This document shows, one piece after another, positions 60,301 through 64,000 of a stretch of 64,000 bases of DNA. The stretch covers positions 248,001-312,000 of the forward strand of contig NZ_JAILXZ010000002.1 in NCBI RefSeq assembly GCF_020179475.1, in the 5' to 3' direction. This stretch comes from Novosphingobium huizhouense (GTDB lineage Bacteria > Pseudomonadota > Alphaproteobacteria > Sphingomonadales > Sphingomonadaceae). The notes under the pieces are model-generated. The model ran no database searches. It saw only the letters and a program-made list of their open reading frames with translations, and was not told where the DNA came from. The stretch's first letter is position 1. Each line of letters begins with the position of its first letter. Position numbers and translations under genes: made by a program.

Positions 60301-61377
60301 ATGTCGAGTCCCACCCTTCGCGGTCGCGGCGCGCCCAGCAGCGCCGTGCCGACCCGCTTCGGCCTTGCCTTGCGCGAGGCCGATGGCGACTGGCTGGACG
60401 GTCAAGAGGACATCGACGGGCCGGGGCCGAAACTGCGCACCACGGTGACGCAGGAATTCCCGAAGACCATCGTCAGCTTCAACCGCTCGCCCGACATCCC
60501 GTTCGACCGCTCGCTCAACGCCTATCGCGGCTGCGAGCACGGCTGCATCTACTGCTACGCCCGGCCGACGCACGCGTTTCACGATCTCTCGCCGGGCCTC
60601 GACTTCGAGGCCCGGCTGTTCGCCAAGCCGAACGCGGCCGAGCTGCTGCGCAAGACTTTCGCGGGGCGCGGCTACAGCCCCAAGCCGCTCGCGATGGGCA
60701 CCAACACCGATCCCTACCAACCGATCGAGCGCGACTACCGGATCACCCGCAGCGTGCTCGAGCTGTGCCTCGAAGTGCGCCATCCGGTGACGATCACCAC
60801 CAAGTCGGCGCGCGTGATCGACGACCTCGATCTTCTGGCCGAGCTCGCGCGTCAAAAACTCGTTGCGGTCGGCATCTCGGTCACCAGCCTCGACCCGCGC
60901 CTGTCCGGCCTGCTCGAGCCGCGCGCCTCGGCGCCGGCCAAGCGTCTCGACGCCTTGGCCAGTCTGGTCGAGGCCGGCGTTCCCGCGCACGTTTCGGTGG
61001 CGCCGGTCATTCCGTCGATCACCGACCAGTACCTCGAGGCCATCCTAGCCGAAGCGGGCGCACGGGGGGTGACCTCGGCGAGCTGGATCATGGTCCGTCT
61101 GCCGCACGAAGTCGCCCCGCTGTTCCGCGAATGGCTCGACGTCCATTTCCCCGAACGCGCGGGCAAGGTCATGGCGATCATCAACGACGTGCGCGGCGGC
61201 AAGGACAACGATGCGAACTTCTTCACGCGGATGAAGCCGCAGGGCGTCTGGGCCGACCTCATCCGCAGCCGTTTCCGCCTCGCCTGCCGCCGCGCCGGGA
61301 TCGGCCAGGTCAGGATCGACCTCGACTGCTCCCAGTTCCGCGCGCCGAGCGCCGACGGACAGCTGGCGCTGTTCTAG
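60301..61377 (+). CDS. Radical SAM protein (PA0069/Rv2578c, SplB-like)
   Basis: A 358-residue radical SAM enzyme. The cluster motif C-x3-C-x2-C is in GCEHGCIYCYARPTH near residue 80. AMGTNTDPYQPIE and ITTKSARVIDD are typical of the PA0069/Rv2578c group, which is related to spore photoproduct lyase. ATG 60301 is just after a LexA box, pointing to induction by DNA damage. Its stop overlaps that of the protease gene on the other strand (CTAG). Substrate unknown. Confidence 0.88.
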   Translation: MSSPTLRGRGAPSSAVPTRFGLALREADGDWLDGQEDIDGPGPKLRTTVTQEFPKTIVSFNRSPDIPFDRSLNAYRGCEHGCIYCYARPTHAFHDLSPGLDFEARLFAKPNAAELLRKTFAGRGYSPKPLAMGTNTDPYQPIERDYRITRSVLELCLEVRHPVTITTKSARVIDDLDLLAELARQKLVAVGISVTSLDPRLSGLLEPRASAPAKRLDALASLVEAGVPAHVSVAPVIPSITDQYLEAILAEAGARGVTSASWIMVRLPHEVAPLFREWLDVHFPERAGKVMAIINDVRGGKDNDANFFTRMKPQGVWADLIRSRFRLACRRAGIGQVRIDLDCSQFRAPSADGQLALF

Positions 61378-63275
61378 ACCTGCTTGCGCCCGAAGCCGCG
61401 CACGGGCGGCGAAACCGGGGTTTGCGGACGCGGCGCAGGGCGAGGCGTCTGCTCCGCAACGGGTCGTGCCGCAGGGCGCTCGACCGGCGCAGGCGAATGG
61501 ACCGCGCTGCCCTTCTGCTCGGCCTCGAGCTCGACCAGCGCACGCAACGTCCGCGTGCCGAGATCCTCTCCGTCGGCCTTCGAATTGCGGCGCGGCATCG
61601 AAGGAGCCTGCGACGGCGCGAAGAACCCCTGCGGCTCGGCTTGGTGCTTCTCCGGCTTGTGTTCGACCACTCCGACCAGCTGCTTCAGCCGATGGGGCGC
61701 AAAGATCCCGAGGCCGACCAGCACCAGCAGGAACAGGAACATCAGCATCGGGCCGGCGTCGATCGGCGGCGCGTCGCCGGTTTCGGCAGCGCGCGGCGCA
61801 TCCTTGGCCGACCACGGGTTGGCGTGGTTGGGGCCGTGCCGCCGCGTCGTCTCGTAAACCGGAGTCTGGCCCTGGCGACAAGTGCCATCGGGATAGGAGG
61901 GGCCCGAACAGAAGGTCGGATTGGCGTTGACGTCGTGGAACATCGCCACGACGCGCGCCGGGCTGAAGGTCTGGACGAACTTCGCCGGATCGTTGTCGGT
62001 CGGCCAGTGAAACACGAACAGGAACGCGGTGACCGACACCAGCGGGATAAGCATCCTGGGCGTCAGGCCGAGCAGGTTGCGCTGGTCGCTCGCGCGCCAT
62101 TCGAACCAGGCGATCGTCGCGTCGCGCCAGCGGTTGTACGCCGGGCGATCGGTGAACCACAGCGCCTGCAGCGCGAGCGTCGGGGTCGGCGGCTGCGTCA
62201 GCGGGCGTCCGTCGGCGTCGGTCGGGAAGTGCATCGCGCCCGACGGGACTGCGGCCGCCGCCGCTGCGCCACGCTGACCGAAGCGGGGACGCACGCGCTG
62301 TTCTGCGCGCGTGTCGCGGCGCGAACGGCCCGGCATCATCAGCGCCTTGCCCAGCGTCGCGATCGCGTGGAGCCGCTCGGCAACCGGCGGATGCGAGCCG
62401 TCGCCATCGCTCGGCCCGTCGAACAGCAGCGCCTCGATCCGGCGGCTGCCGGTGAACTGGCCGCGCCCGCCGACCTTGTTCAGCGCATCGATCAGCGCCT
62501 CGGGGTACTGCGTCACCCGCACCGCCTCGCCATCGGCGACATGGTCGCGCGACAGCTTGATCCCGCGCCGCGCGGCGAAGGCGAGCTTCATCGACAGCAT
62601 CGTCGCCATGCTGCCGGCGAGCAGGATCGGCAGGAACGGCGGCAGGAACAGCGGGATCAGCATCTGCCGCCAGTCCTCGAGCCGCAGCGGATTGTTGACC
62701 TGCAACTGCACGGCGGTGCGCATCAGCGCGTGATTGGCGGCGAGCATCCGCGTGTCGCCGTTGCGGATATGCGAAGCCTCGTGCGCGAGCACGGCGGCCA
62801 ACTCGTCGTCGTCGAGCCGGTCGAGCAGCCCGCGCGTCACCGCGATCAGGCCGCGCACCGGCCCCTCGCCCACCGTCAGGGCATTGGGGGCGTCGATCTC
62901 GATCACGCCGAAGCGCGGGAAACGCACGCCGAGCGCGGTGCACTGCGCCTCGACGATGGTCACGAAGCGCGGCTCGGCCGACCGGTCGACCACGCGGATG
63001 TCGAGCGCGCTGCGCACCGCTTCGGCATGGCCGCGATAGACGTGGCGGAACACCAGCGCGGCGAGCGCCGCCAGCGGCAGGGCATAGCGCAGCGCATAGC
63101 CCAGCGGATCGGTGAGGATCGTGTGCTGCTCGTCGAACATCAGCAGCGGCACGACCAGCGCGAAGGCGCCGATCAGCTCGAAGGCGAGGACATAGGCGGC
63201 AAGGTAGAACGCCACATGGCGCCGCGCTTCGGCGGCATGGGTGGTGTAGCCCTTGGCTCGGTCGATCGCGGCCAT
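61374..63275 (-). CDS. M48 metalloprotease with extended C terminus
   Basis: A 633-residue membrane protein of the HtpX/Ste24 class. Two TM helices at the N terminus (VAFYLAAYVLAFELIGAFALV and ALRYALPLAALAALVF) are followed by the zinc motif LAAVLAHEASHIRNGD (HExxH), then further hydrophobic segments. After the protease domain a C-terminal extension has two more TM segments, and a Pro/Ala-rich tail (VERPAARPVAEQTPRPAPRP) ending FGRKQV. It follows lemA by 42 bases, a frequent pairing. Confidence 0.88.
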   Translation of the reverse strand: MAAIDRAKGYTTHAAEARRHVAFYLAAYVLAFELIGAFALVVPLLMFDEQHTILTDPLGYALRYALPLAALAALVFRHVYRGHAEAVRSALDIRVVDRSAEPRFVTIVEAQCTALGVRFPRFGVIEIDAPNALTVGEGPVRGLIAVTRGLLDRLDDDELAAVLAHEASHIRNGDTRMLAANHALMRTAVQLQVNNPLRLEDWRQMLIPLFLPPFLPILLAGSMATMLSMKLAFAARRGIKLSRDHVADGEAVRVTQYPEALIDALNKVGGRGQFTGSRRIEALLFDGPSDGDGSHPPVAERLHAIATLGKALMMPGRSRRDTRAEQRVRPRFGQRGAAAAAAVPSGAMHFPTDADGRPLTQPPTPTLALQALWFTDRPAYNRWRDATIAWFEWRASDQRNLLGLTPRMLIPLVSVTAFLFVFHWPTDNDPAKFVQTFSPARVVAMFHDVNANPTFCSGPSYPDGTCRQGQTPVYETTRRHGPNHANPWSAKDAPRAAETGDAPPIDAGPMLMFLFLLVLVGLGIFAPHRLKQLVGVVEHKPEKHQAEPQGFFAPSQAPSMPRRNSKADGEDLGTRTLRALVELEAEQKGSAVHSPAPVERPAARPVAEQTPRPAPRPQTPVSPPVRGFGRKQV

Positions 63276-63317
63276 AGGTGAAGCCCTCGTTGCCGGGGGC
63301 GCGCGCCCCCGGAAGGA

Positions 63318-63962
63318 TCAGAGCGTGATCTGCGCCGGTTCCTCGAACTGCGCGCGGCGCTCCTCGCCGAGCGTGAACTTCTCGCGCAGCGGCGCCGACT
63401 TCGACGGAGCAATGAGGTTGCCCGGGAAGGCGCGGCGAACCGCGTTCACTTCCTCGACCGCGAGGTTGTAGAAGCGGCGGCTCGCGGTGAGGCGCTCCTC
63501 GACCCGGGTCAGTTCGCTGCGCAGCGAGGCGTAATGCCCTTCCGAGGCGAGGCGCGGATAGGCCTCGTCGAGCGAGACGAGGTTCTGCAGCAGGCCCGCG
63601 GTCTGCGACCCCACCAGCGCGTCGGCCTCGCTGATCGCGGCGAGCGCATCGATGCGGCCCTTGATGACATCACGGATGACATCGTGCTCGCGCGTGGCGA
63701 AAGCGCGCACCACCTCGACGAGGTTGCCGACCAGCGTCTTGCGTTCGAGCATCAGCGCGTCGATGTCGGCGAAGGCGGCCTCGGCCCGCTCGTCGAGCCT
63801 GGCGATCAGCGCATGTTGCGCCCGCACCTTCAAGCCCAGCCACAACGCCAGGCCCAGCACGAGCCAAAGCCACCAGTGGTCGAGCGCAAAATTGCTCACG
63901 CGGACCAGGCGGCCCTCGAGGTCGATCTGTTCGAAGAAACCGCCGCTCGGTTGAACCTGCAT
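63318..63962 (-). CDS. lemA: LemA-family protein
   Basis: A 214-residue membrane-anchored coiled protein. A TM segment (WWLWLVLGLALWLGLKV) follows a short N-terminal part. The LemA core then shows RLDERAEAAFADIDALMLER, LVEVVRAFATREHDV, and the C-terminal SRRFYNLAVEEVNAVRRAFPGN with the family YN motif. The protease gene lies downstream in the same operon. The window ends 38 bases past its start. Confidence 0.92.
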   Translation of the reverse strand: MQVQPSGGFFEQIDLEGRLVRVSNFALDHWWLWLVLGLALWLGLKVRAQHALIARLDERAEAAFADIDALMLERKTLVGNLVEVVRAFATREHDVIRDVIKGRIDALAAISEADALVGSQTAGLLQNLVSLDEAYPRLASEGHYASLRSELTRVEERLTASRRFYNLAVEEVNAVRRAFPGNLIAPSKSAPLREKFTLGEERRAQFEEPAQITL

Positions 63963-64000
63963 CGTACTCGTGCCCCATCTCGTGTGATGCGATGGGGCCG

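Overview
The window is a dense, GC-rich (roughly two thirds G+C by eye) piece of an alphaproteobacterial chromosome, most likely from a sphingomonad such as Novosphingobium, Sphingopyxis or Sphingobium. The evidence is an ALAS-type hemA, a GTTC-N7-GTTC LexA box, carotenoid genes crtY-crtI-crtB, a carboxyspermidine-type polyamine route, betaine-lipid genes btaA-btaB and a Lys/Ala-rich TopA tail. No tRNA, rRNA, insertion sequence, prophage or CRISPR array was found. Genus is an inference from gene content only.

Layout. 0-1.4 kb: a SnoaL-like gene and an AbrB-antitoxin/Doc-toxin pair. 1.4-7 kb: thiC behind a TPP riboswitch, then, divergently, an iron-type TonB receptor with a PepSY membrane partner. 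7-11.3 kb: three oxygenases (CYP153-like P450, FMO, Baeyer-Villiger-type FMO). 11.5-15.8 kb: carotenoid operon crtY-crtI-LOG-crtB. 15.8-19.1 kb: 4-hydroxyphenylpyruvate dioxygenase, a second VOC protein, a cytochrome b561-like protein and a YedY-like molybdenum enzyme. 19.1-22.7 kb (minus strand): two SDR-fold reductases, glutathione reductase and a small HNH protein. 22.7-36.1 kb: core genes (pgi, lepB-rnc-era, topA, dprA-plsY, murI) with membrane proteins between them. 36.2-40 kb: hemA and an exported catalase-peroxidase. 40-45.2 kb (minus): ornithine decarboxylase, a serine hydrolase, and carboxyspermidine decarboxylase and dehydrogenase. 45.3-49 kb: a PLP dehydratase, btaA-btaB and a MAPEG protein. 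49-57.1 kb (minus): RNA methyltransferase, nnrD/E, a small lipoprotein, ilvD, N-formylglutamate amidohydrolase, ispE and ETF-quinone oxidoreductase. 57.2-61.4 kb: UDG-like protein, lytic transglycosylase, moaB, and a radical SAM gene behind a LexA box. 61.4-64 kb: M48 protease and LemA (minus).

How the genes connect. ispE makes isoprenoid precursor that crtB, crtI and crtY turn into cyclic carotenoid. moaB could support molybdenum cofactor for the YedY-like enzyme. Ornithine decarboxylase makes putrescine for the carboxyspermidine enzymes. hemA makes tetrapyrrole used by katG, the P450 and the b-type cytochrome.

The most unusual signal is not a gene. The heptamer CGTTACG (either strand) occurs about 28 times between 8.3 and 30.4 kb, in coding and intergenic DNA and across unrelated genes, but only about twice in the other 42 kb. 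Other leads are a probable CTG start of rnc, a perfect 16-bp palindrome upstream of topA, a leaderless toxin-antitoxin promoter overlapping its operator, the SOS-box radical SAM gene, and a UDG-like protein without the usual family motifs.
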